The notes below the pieces were generated by a model. That model worked only from the letters and a program-made list of their open reading frames with translations. It ran no database searches and had not been told where the DNA came from. Of a stretch of DNA of 64,000 nucleotides, positions 33,683-43,309 are shown piece after piece (within the stretch, counting starts at the first letter, position 1; every line of letters starts with the position of its first letter). Location: assembly GCF_001428665.1 (NCBI RefSeq), contig NZ_LMIJ01000014.1, forward strand, positions 26,094-90,093, given 5' to 3'. The position numbers and the translations under genes are program-made. Source of the stretch: Acidovorax sp. Root219. GTDB lineage: Bacteria > Pseudomonadota > Gammaproteobacteria > Burkholderiales > Burkholderiaceae_C.

Positions 33683-35515
33683 TCAACCGAAGGTAAAGGC
33701 GTAGGCGTCGACAGGGGCATCCAGGAATTCGATGCTGAAGGTGCGTTCGCGCACCTCGCCGCCCTGGCGCACCAGCTGGTACAGGCGCTGGTCGGTCACC
33801 GTGCCTATGCCGTCGGCGGCCACGTCGATGCCACGCGATTCGCCAGGGGCCTGGCCATCGACCGTGACCTTGAAGCGCACGGGCTTGCCGCCGGTGCCCG
33901 GCCCCAGCACCAGGTGCAGGTCCCGCGCCTGGAAGCGGTAGACGATGCGGCCGCTGCCGGCAGCCAGGGTGGCACGCTCGGCGCCCACCGTCCACTGGCC
34001 GGCCAGGCCCCAGGCATTGAGCGCCGGGCGGGCGGGGGCGGTATAGGTGGCCGCCCGGTCGCGCACCGCAGGCTCGGCCGAGGCGAAATGCTCGGCCCGC
34101 TCATAGCCCAGGTAGGTTTCTTGCGAGCGCACCGCGCCGAGGTCGGCCGGCTGGTGCACGCCCTGGGCGGCCACCTGGGCCAGGCCGTCCCGCACCGGTG
34201 TTGCGGCGGTGCCGGCCTCGCGCAGCAGTTGCTGGATGGCGCGCTCCGACTCGGCATAGTTGCCCTCGCCGAAGTGGTGGTAGCGCATGCGGCCCTGGGC
34301 GTCGATCAGGTAGTGCGCGGGCCAGTAGCGGTTCTGGAAGGCGCGCCAAATGGCGTAGTTGTTGTCGATGGCTACGGGGTAGGTGATGCCCAGGTCGCGC
34401 ACGGCCTTGGCCACATTGGCGGCGTCGCGCTCGAAGGCGAACTCGGGCGCATGCACGCCGACCACCACCAGGCCCTGGTCCTTGTACTTCTCGGCCCAGG
34501 CCTTCACATAAGGCATGGCGCGCAGGCAGTTGATGCACGAATAAGTCCAGAAATCCACCAACACCACTTTGCCGCGCAGGCCGGCCGTGGTGAGCGCGGG
34601 CGAGTTGAGCCATTGCACGGCACCGTCGAGCGAGGGCACCTCGCCCTGGTCCGGCAAGCGCCCGGCCGCAGCGTTGCCGACAGCCATCATGGAAGGGCCG
34701 GCCCCTTCGGCGCCAGCGGCTGCCATCATGGCACCGCCGCCTTGCATCATCATCGACGGGCCGCCGCCCATGGCCATGGCGCCGCCCTGGGGTTCGTTGC
34801 CCAGCCGGTTCACCAGGGCCTGCTCGATACCCCCGGTGGATGCCGTCGACAGCCGGGCCAGCACCCCTGTGTCCAGCCCCAGCGCAATCGCGGCGACACC
34901 GGCCAGCATCGCGGCGCCCAGGCCGCGGCGCACCCACTCGCCCACACCCAGCGAGCGCTTGAGTGCGGCAAACACCCGGCCACCGAGCAGCAGGGCCGCC
35001 GCCATCGACGTGGCCGCGCCGGCCGCATAGGCCAGCAACAGCAGGCTGGTGCCCACGCTGGCACCCTTCAGTGCGGCGCCCGTCAGGATCAGGCCGAGCA
35101 CCGGCCCGGCGCAGGGGGCCCACAGCAGGCCCGTGGCCACGCCGAGCAACAGCGAAGCGCCCACGCGCGGCTGGCCATCGCCCTGGGCCGTCTGCGACAG
35201 GCGGTCGCCCGCAGCGACCAGGGGGCGCGCCATGCGGTCGGCGAGGCCCGGCCACACCAGGGCCAGGCCGAACACCGCCACCAGCACCAGTGCTGCCCAG
35301 CGGCCATACTGGTTGGCGGCCACCACCCAGCCGCCGCCCACGGCGGCCAGCGTGGCCACGGCCGCGAAGGTCAGCGCCATGCCGGCCAGCAAGGGCAGGC
35401 CGCTGCGCACGAACGGCTGGCTGGCACGCGAGAAGACAAACGGCAGCACGGGCAGGATGCAGGGGCTGACGATGGTCAGCACACCGCCCAGGTAGGCCAA
35501 AAGGATGAGCAGCAT
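33683..35515 (-). CDS. dipZ: DipZ-type membrane thiol reductase (CcdA-thioredoxin fusion)
   Basis: The 610-residue fusion has an N-terminal CcdA-like membrane domain with redox Cys in VSPCILPVLPF (C19) and WAPCAGPVLG (about 131). A Met/Gly-rich linker follows (GGAMAMGGGPSMMMQGGGAMM). A periplasmic TlpA/thioredoxin domain has the pair YSCINCLRAMP (about 327-330), and a C-terminal beta-rich DipZ domain ends the protein. DipZ carries electrons from cytoplasmic thioredoxin to periplasmic partners. Flanking genes are msrB and msrA, both Tat-exported, so Msr reduction is the likely job. Confidence 0.93.
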   Translation of the reverse strand: MLLILLAYLGGVLTIVSPCILPVLPFVFSRASQPFVRSGLPLLAGMALTFAAVATLAAVGGGWVVAANQYGRWAALVLVAVFGLALVWPGLADRMARPLVAAGDRLSQTAQGDGQPRVGASLLLGVATGLLWAPCAGPVLGLILTGAALKGASVGTSLLLLAYAAGAATSMAAALLLGGRVFAALKRSLGVGEWVRRGLGAAMLAGVAAIALGLDTGVLARLSTASTGGIEQALVNRLGNEPQGGAMAMGGGPSMMMQGGGAMMAAAGAEGAGPSMMAVGNAAAGRLPDQGEVPSLDGAVQWLNSPALTTAGLRGKVVLVDFWTYSCINCLRAMPYVKAWAEKYKDQGLVVVGVHAPEFAFERDAANVAKAVRDLGITYPVAIDNNYAIWRAFQNRYWPAHYLIDAQGRMRYHHFGEGNYAESERAIQQLLREAGTAATPVRDGLAQVAAQGVHQPADLGAVRSQETYLGYERAEHFASAEPAVRDRAATYTAPARPALNAWGLAGQWTVGAERATLAAGSGRIVYRFQARDLHLVLGPGTGGKPVRFKVTVDGQAPGESRGIDVAADGIGTVTDQRLYQLVRQGGEVRERTFSIEFLDAPVDAYAFTFG

Positions 35516-35526
35516 GGCGTCGGTCC

Positions 35527-36030
35527 TCAGGCAGCGCCGGCCGCGAATGTGAGCGACAGGCCGTTCATGCAGTAGCGCAGGCCGGTGGGCTGGGGGCCGT
35601 CGTTGAACACATGGCCCAGGTGGCCGCCGCAGCGGCGGCAGTGCGCCTCGGTGCGCGCCATGCCCAGGGTGCGGTCAGTGCGCGTGGCCACGGCATTGTC
35701 CAGCGGCTTCCAGAAGCTGGGCCAGCCGGTGCCGCTGTCGAACTTGGTCTTGGAAGAAAACAGCGGCAGGGCGCAGCCCGCGCAGGCGAAGGTGCCGGCG
35801 CGGTGCTCCTGGTTGAGCGGGCTGCTGCCGGGCCGCTCGGTGTTTTCGTGGCGCAGCACGGCGTATTGCGCGGGCGTGAGCTTGGCGCGCCACTGGGCGT
35901 CGGTGAGGGTCACCTCGAAAACCTCGCTGGTGGCGGCTGCTGCCGGGGCGCGGCGCGGCGAGAACCAGGCGGCCAGGGCCAGTGCGCTGGCGCTGCCGGT
36001 GAACAGGAGATGGCGGCGGGTGGTGGTCAT
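35527..36030 (-). CDS. msrB: peptide-methionine (R)-S-oxide reductase, Tat-exported
   Basis: The 167-residue product has a twin-arginine signal (TTTRRHLLFTGSASALALAA). The MsrB domain has zinc Cys pairs C83/C86 (CAGC) and C131/C134 (CRRC), the motif GTGWPSFWKPL and catalytic C154 in RYCMNGLSL. MsrB reduces the R-epimer. It is the first gene of the operon msrB-dipZ-msrA and diverges from the two-component genes at 36174, which may control it. Confidence 0.93.
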   Translation of the reverse strand: MTTTRRHLLFTGSASALALAAWFSPRRAPAAAATSEVFEVTLTDAQWRAKLTPAQYAVLRHENTERPGSSPLNQEHRAGTFACAGCALPLFSSKTKFDSGTGWPSFWKPLDNAVATRTDRTLGMARTEAHCRRCGGHLGHVFNDGPQPTGLRYCMNGLSLTFAAGAA

Positions 36031-36173
36031 GGGGTCCTCGGTCGGTAGGGGGTTGGCCGGAGCTTAGGCCGGGCTCCATCGCGAAGTCCTCACGCAAACT
36101 TCAATAATTCGTGATAACTCGGCAGGCTGCGATTGCGCACAATGCTGGGCATCCCTCGCTTACCTGCCTTTTC

Positions 36174-36899
36174 ATGTCCATACCCCCCTCCAAACGCGTG
36201 CTGCTGGTCGAAGACGATGCCCATATCGCCGACCTGCTGACCATGCACCTGCGCGACGAAGGGCTGCAGGTCGTGCATTGCGCGCGGGGCGACGACGGCC
36301 TGGAGCAGCTCACGCGCGGCGGCGAATGGGACGCGCTGGTGCTGGACCTGATGCTGCCCGGGGTGGATGGCCTGGAAATCTGCCGGCGCGCCCGCGCCAT
36401 GCCGCGCTACGTGCCCATCATCATCATCAGCGCGCGGGCCAGCGAGGTGCACCGCATCCTGGGCCTGGAGATCGGCGCCGACGACTACCTGCCCAAGCCG
36501 TTCTCGGTGCTCGAACTCGTGGCCCGCGTGCGGGCCTTGCTGCGCCGGGCCGAGGCCATGGCGCAGAACGCGCGCCAGCAGGCGGGCAGCCTGTCGGTGG
36601 CCGGCCTGGCCATGGACCCCGTGGCGCGCGACGCGCGGCTCGCAGGCCAGCGCCTCGACCTGACGCCGCGCGAATTCGACCTCCTGTACTTCTTTGCGCG
36701 CCAGCCGGGCAAGGTGTTCTCACGCATGGATCTGCTCAATGCCGTGTGGGGCTACCAGCACGAGGGCTATGAGCACACGGTCAACACCCACATCAACCGC
36801 CTGCGTGCCAAGATCGAGGCCGACCCGGCCCAGCCGGCGCGCATCCTCACCGTATGGGGGCGCGGCTACAAGTTCGCCAGCCCCGAGGGCACGCCATGA
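36174..36899 (+). CDS. OmpR-family response regulator
   Basis: The 241-residue regulator has a receiver domain (KRVLLVEDDAHIADLLTMHL), phospho-acceptor D58 (LVLDLMLPG), YLPKPFS, and an OmpR winged helix (LTPREFDLLYFFARQPGKVF, VNTHINRLRAKIE, VWGRGYKF). It is coupled by ATGA to the kinase gene. It is divergent from msrB across 143 bp, so oxidative or envelope stress is a reasonable signal, by inference. The start at 36174 gives the typical N-terminus. Confidence 0.92.
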   Translation: MSIPPSKRVLLVEDDAHIADLLTMHLRDEGLQVVHCARGDDGLEQLTRGGEWDALVLDLMLPGVDGLEICRRARAMPRYVPIIIISARASEVHRILGLEIGADDYLPKPFSVLELVARVRALLRRAEAMAQNARQQAGSLSVAGLAMDPVARDARLAGQRLDLTPREFDLLYFFARQPGKVFSRMDLLNAVWGYQHEGYEHTVNTHINRLRAKIEADPAQPARILTVWGRGYKFASPEGTP

Positions 36900-38419
36900 G
36901 ACTCACCCTGACGCAGCGGCTGTCGCTGGTTTTCGCCGTGCTGCTGCTGGTGTGCAGCGGCACCTCGGCCTGGATGCAGGTGCGCTCCAACCGCATGCAC
37001 GAGCTGGAGGTGGTGCAGGGCCTCTCGCGCGACCTGGCCGAAAGCATTGCCCGCGACGCCCAGCTCACCGATGCCAATGGCCTCATGCCCGATGCCGTGC
37101 GCAAGCTGTTCAGCCAGCTCATGGTGGTCAACCCGAGTGTGGAGGTGTACCTGCTCGAACCCGATGGCCGCATTGCCGGCCACGCCGCACCCGAGGGCCG
37201 GCTGCGCCGCGACCGCATCGATCTGGCGCCCGTGCGCCGAATGATCGATGGTGCGCCGCTGCCCATCCTGGCCGACGACCCACGCAGCACCGATGGGCGC
37301 AAGGTCTTCAGCGCCGCGCCGCTGCGCGTGCATGGGCGCGACGTGGGCTTCATCTACGTGGTGCTGCTCGGTGAGGCGCACGACCTGGTGGCGGCGCAGG
37401 GCTCCACCAACGCGGTGCTGACCACGGCGCTGTGGTCCATCGCCATGGTGGCGCTGCTGTGCCTGGCGGCGGGCCTCGTGGCCTTCACCCTGATCACGCG
37501 GCCGCTGCGCCGCCTGACCGACACCGTGCGCCATTTCGACATGACCGGTGCGCCGCCGCCCATGCCGGCACCGGCGCCGGCCCCTGCAGACAGCCGCGAC
37601 GAGATCGCCGTGCTCGGCGCCGCCTACCGCCAGATGGTGGCGCGCATCGGCGAGCAATGGCAGGTGCTCAGCCGCCAGGACCAGGAGCGCCGTGAGCTCA
37701 TCGCCAATGTCTCGCACGACCTGCGCACGCCGCTGTCCTCGCTGCACGGCTACCTGGAGACCCTGCTGCTCAAGGACGCCACGCTGCAGCCGGCCGAGCG
37801 CCGGCGCTACCTGGGCATCGCCCTGGACCAGAGCCGCAAGGTGGGCGCGCTGGCGCAAAGCCTGTTCGAGCTGGCGCGGCTCGAATACGGCTTTGTCCAG
37901 CCAGAGGCGGAGCCCTTTGCTATGGCCGACCTGGTGCAGGACGTGTTCCAGAAGTTCGAGCTGGCAGCGCAGGAGCGCCAGGTGGCCCTGCAGGCGAACA
38001 TCGCGCCGCAACTGCCACCGGTGCACGCCGACCTGGGCCTGGTCGAGCGGGTGCTGACGAACCTGCTGGACAACGCCCTGCGCCATACCCCGCCAGGCGG
38101 TACCGTGACGGTGGTGCTGGCCCGGCAGGGCGATGCCCTGGCCGTGCAGGTGCAGGACACCGGTCCCGGCATTGCACCGGAGCTGCGCGAGGGACTGTTC
38201 GAGCGCCCCTTCACCATGGGCGGATCGCGGCGCGGCGGAGGCCTGGGGCTGCGCATTGCGCACCGCATCCTGGCGCTGCATGGCAGCCAGATCGCACTGG
38301 TCGAGAGTCCGGCGCCGGGAGCGGCATTCCGGTTCACCTTGCCCTGGGCCGCCGGGCCAACCGGCAGGCCCCTGCACATCGAAGAGAGAGATGTGGCCCC
38401 TCCAGCGCTGCCGCGCTAA
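36896..38419 (+). CDS. sensor histidine kinase
   Basis: The 507-residue kinase has TM1 at about 7-27, a periplasmic domain to about 170, TM2 at about 176-200, HAMP, HisKA with H274 in NVSHDLRTPL, an N box NLLDNALRHTPPGG, G1 DTGPGIAPE and G2 GGGLGLRIAHRI. All catalytic boxes are canonical. A Pro/Ala-rich linker (APPPMPAPAPAPAD) sits between HAMP and HisKA. It pairs with the response regulator by a 4-bp overlap. The ligand is unknown. Confidence 0.92.
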   Translation: MRLTLTQRLSLVFAVLLLVCSGTSAWMQVRSNRMHELEVVQGLSRDLAESIARDAQLTDANGLMPDAVRKLFSQLMVVNPSVEVYLLEPDGRIAGHAAPEGRLRRDRIDLAPVRRMIDGAPLPILADDPRSTDGRKVFSAAPLRVHGRDVGFIYVVLLGEAHDLVAAQGSTNAVLTTALWSIAMVALLCLAAGLVAFTLITRPLRRLTDTVRHFDMTGAPPPMPAPAPAPADSRDEIAVLGAAYRQMVARIGEQWQVLSRQDQERRELIANVSHDLRTPLSSLHGYLETLLLKDATLQPAERRRYLGIALDQSRKVGALAQSLFELARLEYGFVQPEAEPFAMADLVQDVFQKFELAAQERQVALQANIAPQLPPVHADLGLVERVLTNLLDNALRHTPPGGTVTVVLARQGDALAVQVQDTGPGIAPELREGLFERPFTMGGSRRGGGLGLRIAHRILALHGSQIALVESPAPGAAFRFTLPWAAGPTGRPLHIEERDVAPPALPR

Positions 38420-38453
38420 GCGTTTTCACCTAGGGCCGGCCCTGTAGGACAAC

Positions 38454-38465
38454 ACCGCTAGCGGT
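38454..38465. promoter_or_regulatory. perfect 12-bp palindrome upstream of the c-di-GMP gene
   Basis: ACCGCTAGCGGT is fully palindromic. Just upstream are CCTAGGGCCGGCCCTGTAGG (38430-38449) and TGTAGGAC. The cluster of symmetric elements suggests a regulator site for the gene at 38555. Confidence 0.4.
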
Positions 38466-38554
38466 CTGCGCAATGTAATTTTTTGCTACCGCCAACCGCC
38501 TGTCGGGTGTAAGAATAGGTCATCCTGACATAACAGGGTTTGGGGGGAGGCCCA

Positions 38555-41500
38555 TTGCTGCTGCGCTCGAGCTTCGAATCGAAGGTTCTGGCGGCGTTCA
38601 TCGCTGCCGCCGTAGTGGTGGCCGGCGTCACGGTGATGGGCTGGAAGCTGGCCGATGACGCCGAAGAGGCGACCCATTGGGTGGCCCACACGCACCAGGT
38701 GCTGGGCAACGTGGCCCATATCCGCGCCAACACCCTGCAGATCGAGCTGAGCACGCAGAGCTTTCGCATCACCGGAGACCCCGCGCACATCGCCGAGCGC
38801 GATGCCACGGCCGAGGCCCGCGAGGCCATGCTGTCGCAACTGCGCCAGCTCACCGCAGACAACCCGCTGCAGCAGGAGCGCTGGACCCTTTTGCGCCAGA
38901 TGGTGGACGAGCGGCTGGCCATCTCCCGCCGGGTGGAAATGCTGCGCAAGACCCAGGGGCCTGAGGCCGCCAATGCCTATGTGGCCACGGCCCCCCTGCA
39001 GAAGACGCGCGACCGCATCCACGAGTTGCTGCGCGGCCTGGAGTTCGAAGAGGCCGCGCTGCTGCGTGAGCGCACCGAAGCGCAGCTGCATACCCGGCGC
39101 CTGCTGCTGCTGGCCAACGGGGTGGTGGCGCTGTTGCTGGTGGGGCTGCTGGGGGGCGCCTATGCGCTGATCAGGCGCCAGTTAGGCGAAACCCGCCAGA
39201 CCCAGCGCGCCCTGGAAGACAGCGAGGAAAGCCTGGCCACCACCATGCACTCCATAGGCGATGCCGTGCTGGCCACCGACACCGAAGGCCGCATCACCCG
39301 GATGAACCCGGTGGCCGAGCAGTTGACCGGCTGGACTTTCGAGATGGCGCGCGGCCTGCCCATCGACGTGGTGTTCCGCATCATCAACGAGATCACCCGC
39401 GAGCCTGCGGTGGTGCCCGTGGCCCAGGTGCTGGCCACCGGCGTGGTGCATGAGCTGGCCAACCACACCACGCTGATCGCGCGCGATGGGCGCGAGTGCC
39501 CGATCGCGGACAGCGCCGCCCCCATACGCTCCAGCGACGCAGAGGTGGTGGGCGTCGTCCTGGTGTTCCGCGACGAGACCCTGGCGCGCCAGGCCCAGCG
39601 CACGATCGTGCAGCACAACGCGCTGCTGGAGCAGCGGGTACAGGAGCGCACCGCGCAGCTGCGTGCCAGCGAAGACCACCTCTTCAGCGTGATCAACAGC
39701 GTGCCGGCCGTGCTGGCCTACGTCAATGCCGAGCAGCGCTACGTGTATGTCAACGCGCAGCACAAGGCGCTCTATGCCCCGGGCCGCGAGGACGTGCCAG
39801 GGCACACGGTGCGCGAGATCCTCGGCGAGGAACGCTATGCCCAGGCCGCCCCGATGATCGAGCGGGTGCTGCAGGGAGAGCGCCAGAGCTACGACTGGCA
39901 GCCGTTTCCCGGCATGTGGCAATCCATCGACTGCATACCCAAGTGCGATGAAAGCGGGCAGGTGCTGGGCTACTACGTGCTCGGGTCCGACATCACGGTG
40001 CGCAAGCACGCCGAGGAGAAGGTGCTGGCGCTCAACACCGCCCTCGAAGACCATGTGCTGCGGCTGGAGCACACCACCCGGGCCCTGAAGACCCTGAGTG
40101 CCGGCAACCGCACCATGCTGCGCGCCGTGGACGAGCAGGGCCTGCTCTCCAACATGTGCGAGGCCATCGTCACGGCGGGCGGCTACGCCATGGCCATGGT
40201 GTGGTGCCACGCCGCCGATGGCACCGGCGGCCTTCTGGCGCCCGTGGCCGAAAGCACTGCCCCCCTGGCGCAGCCCTGGCTGCGCGCCCTGAATACCCGC
40301 TGGGAGGCGGGCGATACCGGCCAGGGCGTGCTGGGCGATGCCGTGCGTTCGGGTCTGGCCAGCGTGGGCCGGGGAGGGGAGCCGCCCGGCCCCGATGGCC
40401 CCGCCTGGCTGGCCGGCATGCCGGCGGCGGCCTCGGTACTGGCATGCCCGCTGCGGGTGGACGGCGTGGTGATCGGCGCCCTGGCGATCTACAGCAGCCG
40501 CCCGAGGATCTTCGAGCCCGACGAGATCACCTTCCTCGTCGAGTCGGCCGATGACCTGGCCTTTGGCGTGGCAACGCTGCGCCATCGCGGCGAGCAGGCC
40601 CGGGTGCAGGAGGCCATGCAGCAGATGCGCCGCTATGACACCCTCACCGGCCTGCCCAACGAGGCGCAGTTCACCGAAACCCTGGTGTCCGCCATCGACG
40701 CTGGCCAGCCGTTTGCGGTACTGCAGGCCAATGTGGAGCGGCTCAGCGAAATCAACGATGCCCTGGGTTTCTGCTACGGAGACCAGATCCTCAAGGAAGT
40801 CGGGGCCCGCCTCGTCCAGGCCGTTCCCGCTTCTGCCACGGTGGGACGGCTGCGCGGCGACGAGTTTGCCATCCTGCTGCCGCAGTGCGATGCGCAGGCC
40901 GCGGTGGCCATGGTACGCACCGTTGACGGCGTGCTGGCCCAGCCGTTTCCGATTGCCGACATCTCGATGGAAGTCTCCGTGACGGCCGGGGTGGCCCTGT
41001 TCCCCGCGCACGGAGAAACCCCGCACGACCTGTACCGCCACATGGACACGGCGGTGCACCAGGCCAAGAAGGCCGGGCTCGGGCATGTGGTGTTTGACCC
41101 GGCGCAGAGCCACCACCGCAACCAGGCGCACCACCTGCAAATGGCCGGTGAGCTCAGGCGCGCCATCGAGAACGGTGACCTGTCGCTGTACCTGCAGCCC
41201 AAGATCGACATGGCCGCAGGCCGGGTGTGCGGGGCCGAGGGCTTGGTGCGCTGGCGGCATGCAGAGCGCGGCCTGCTGATGCCGGGCGACTTCATCGGCC
41301 TGGCCGAACACACGGGGCTGATCAAACCGCTGACCGAGTGGGTGATCGAGGCCGCCTTGCGGCTCAACCACGGCTGGGCTGCCAGCGGGGCCGTGCTGCC
41401 CATCGCCGTGAACCTGTCCGCGCGCAACCTGCGTGACGACTCCCTGCTGCAGACCATCCGCCAGCTGCAGACCGCCTGGCCCCTGGCGCCGGGGCTGCTG

Positions 41501-41938
41501 GAGCTGGAGATCACCGAAACCACCGTCATGGAAGACCCCGAGCGTGCCCTGCGCGTGCTGCAGGCCCTGCGCGACCTGGGCATTGCGCTGTACATCGACG
41601 ACTTCGGTACTGGCTACTCGTCGCTCAGCTACCTGCAGCAGCTGCCCGTGGAGTTCATCAAGATTGACCAGTCCTTCGTGTACAACATGTCGGTGAGCAA
41701 GGCATCGGCCGTGATCGTGCGTTCCACCATTGACTTGGCCCACGACCTGGGCCGCAAGGTGGTGGCCGAAGGCATCGAAACCCAGGCGCACTGGGATCAG
41801 CTGGCCGCCCTGGGCTGCGACATCGGACAGGGCTATTTTCTGGCACGGCCCATGCCGGCGCAGGACCTTCCGGGCTGGGTTGCAGGCTTTGTGGCGCCCG
41901 TGGCCCGTACCCAGCCAGAGACCATGTTCGTGATTTGA
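38555..41938 (+). CDS. multi-sensor GGDEF/EAL c-di-GMP protein (CHASE3-PAS-PAS-GAF-GGDEF-EAL)
   Basis: The 1127-residue protein has TM1 at about 9-30, a CHASE3-like periplasmic helix domain to about 180 and TM2 at about 185-206. Two PAS domains (about 225-345 and 373-490), a GAF-like domain (about 520-680), GGDEF and EAL domains follow. The GGDEF site reads RGDEF (767-771), so cyclase activity is doubtful. The EAL motif is EGL (895-897), with LEITET, IDDFGTGYSSL, KIDQSF, VVAEGIET and GQGYFLARP intact, so c-di-GMP breakdown is likely. The start is TTG 38555, supported by GGGGGGAGG 4 nt upstream; TTG 38540 is the alternative. Confidence 0.88.
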   Translation: MLLRSSFESKVLAAFIAAAVVVAGVTVMGWKLADDAEEATHWVAHTHQVLGNVAHIRANTLQIELSTQSFRITGDPAHIAERDATAEAREAMLSQLRQLTADNPLQQERWTLLRQMVDERLAISRRVEMLRKTQGPEAANAYVATAPLQKTRDRIHELLRGLEFEEAALLRERTEAQLHTRRLLLLANGVVALLLVGLLGGAYALIRRQLGETRQTQRALEDSEESLATTMHSIGDAVLATDTEGRITRMNPVAEQLTGWTFEMARGLPIDVVFRIINEITREPAVVPVAQVLATGVVHELANHTTLIARDGRECPIADSAAPIRSSDAEVVGVVLVFRDETLARQAQRTIVQHNALLEQRVQERTAQLRASEDHLFSVINSVPAVLAYVNAEQRYVYVNAQHKALYAPGREDVPGHTVREILGEERYAQAAPMIERVLQGERQSYDWQPFPGMWQSIDCIPKCDESGQVLGYYVLGSDITVRKHAEEKVLALNTALEDHVLRLEHTTRALKTLSAGNRTMLRAVDEQGLLSNMCEAIVTAGGYAMAMVWCHAADGTGGLLAPVAESTAPLAQPWLRALNTRWEAGDTGQGVLGDAVRSGLASVGRGGEPPGPDGPAWLAGMPAAASVLACPLRVDGVVIGALAIYSSRPRIFEPDEITFLVESADDLAFGVATLRHRGEQARVQEAMQQMRRYDTLTGLPNEAQFTETLVSAIDAGQPFAVLQANVERLSEINDALGFCYGDQILKEVGARLVQAVPASATVGRLRGDEFAILLPQCDAQAAVAMVRTVDGVLAQPFPIADISMEVSVTAGVALFPAHGETPHDLYRHMDTAVHQAKKAGLGHVVFDPAQSHHRNQAHHLQMAGELRRAIENGDLSLYLQPKIDMAAGRVCGAEGLVRWRHAERGLLMPGDFIGLAEHTGLIKPLTEWVIEAALRLNHGWAASGAVLPIAVNLSARNLRDDSLLQTIRQLQTAWPLAPGLLELEITETTVMEDPERALRVLQALRDLGIALYIDDFGTGYSSLSYLQQLPVEFIKIDQSFVYNMSVSKASAVIVRSTIDLAHDLGRKVVAEGIETQAHWDQLAALGCDIGQGYFLARPMPAQDLPGWVAGFVAPVARTQPETMFVI

Positions 41939-42124
41939 TTCGTGCGCGCTGTAGCCCGTGTCCTACACCGTGTTGCGGCGCACAAGAAGCGCCAGTAGCC
42001 CCCTCCAAAAATAGCATGTAGCCATGGTCATGCAGGGCAGGGCCCTGGTGTACCGAATATGTGCCAATGGCGGGTCTGCGAATCTTCTTGCAGTGCGCGC
42101 CCACCCATTCTGGAGGGCCCCGCC

Positions 42125-43309
42125 ATGACATCCCACCCATCGGAGTTTCCGCTCGGTCTGGAAGCCGCCCACAGCGCGCTGGCCATGCGGCGGCGCGAGG
42201 CCCAGGAAACCGTCATGCCATTCACGCGGGGACTGCGCGGGCACGCCAGCACCCATGAGCAGATCACCCGCGAAGAACTGGTGCGCAGGCTGGCCGACAT
42301 CAAGGGCTGTGCCTACAGCACCGACGAGCTGCCACAGCCCATCTGGCAGGGCCGCACCTACCTGGTGCCCAGCGACACGCTGGTGGGCATGGCCACCGCA
42401 CACGCACTCGGCGTGCATGGGCAGGACGACCTGTTCGGCGGTGTCGTGCCGCAGGCCTTCATTGCCACCAAGGCCATCACCCATCCCCTGGTGTCGTTCG
42501 AGGCCGCCGCGCCGGAAGGCTGGAACCCCGAGTTCTCCCGGCTCGTTAAGCGCTCGGTGCTGCCCGGCTACACCGCGTTCTCTCGTGCGGATGCACTGCG
42601 CGCTGGCGAGGCGCTGTTCGCGCTTGGACCGCTGCGCGTCAAGCCGGTGGGTGAGACGGGTGGGCGGGGGCAGACCGTCGTCACCACCATGGAGGCCTTG
42701 GCCAACAGCCTGAACAGTTTGGGGGACAGCCTGCTGGAGAGGGACGGCGTGGTGCTGGAGCACAACCTGACCGAGGTGGAAACGCTGAGCATCGGTCAGG
42801 TGCGCGTGGCTGGGCTGCAGGCTTCGTACTACGGCTCGCAACGCCTCACACCTGACAACAGCGGGGCCCTGGTCTATGGCGGCTCGGACCTCACGGTGGT
42901 GCGGGGTGATTTCAATGCGCTGCTGGCCAGCACACCCTCGGGCCCGCTGCACGACGCGGTGACCCAGGCACTGGCCTATGACGAAGCGGTGCGCACCTGC
43001 TACCCGGGATTTTTCGCATCGCGCATCAACTACGACGTAGCCCAGGGCCTGAATGCGGCGGGCCAATGGTGCTCTGGGGTGCTGGAGCAGTCCTGGCGCG
43101 TGGGCGGGGCCAGCGGTGCCGAGGTGGCGGCGCTGGAGGCTTTCCACCAGGATCCGGGCCTGCGCAGGGTGCGGGCCAGTTGTGTCGAGAAGTTCGGTGC
43201 GCCCCAGCCCATTCCGGTCGGGGCCACGCTGTACTACCAGGGGGTCGACCCCGAGGCCGGGCCCCTGACCAAATACACCACGCTGGAGATCCATGACCAC
43301 ACGGCATAA
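42125..43309 (+). CDS. DUF3182 family protein (ATP-grasp-like)
   Basis: The 394-residue product matches DUF3182 as remembered: REELVRRLADIKGC, YLVPSDTLVG, KVKPV-like RVKPVGETGGRGQTVV, the VLEHNLTEVETLSIGQV segment and a C-terminal FGAPQPIPVGATLYYQ. RVKPVGETGGRGQ resembles an ATP-grasp lysine/glycine loop, so ligase-like activity is possible. The family has no proven role. It overlaps the hydrolase start by 17 bp, showing tight co-expression. Confidence 0.8.
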   Translation: MTSHPSEFPLGLEAAHSALAMRRREAQETVMPFTRGLRGHASTHEQITREELVRRLADIKGCAYSTDELPQPIWQGRTYLVPSDTLVGMATAHALGVHGQDDLFGGVVPQAFIATKAITHPLVSFEAAAPEGWNPEFSRLVKRSVLPGYTAFSRADALRAGEALFALGPLRVKPVGETGGRGQTVVTTMEALANSLNSLGDSLLERDGVVLEHNLTEVETLSIGQVRVAGLQASYYGSQRLTPDNSGALVYGGSDLTVVRGDFNALLASTPSGPLHDAVTQALAYDEAVRTCYPGFFASRINYDVAQGLNAAGQWCSGVLEQSWRVGGASGAEVAALEAFHQDPGLRRVRASCVEKFGAPQPIPVGATLYYQGVDPEAGPLTKYTTLEIHDHTA

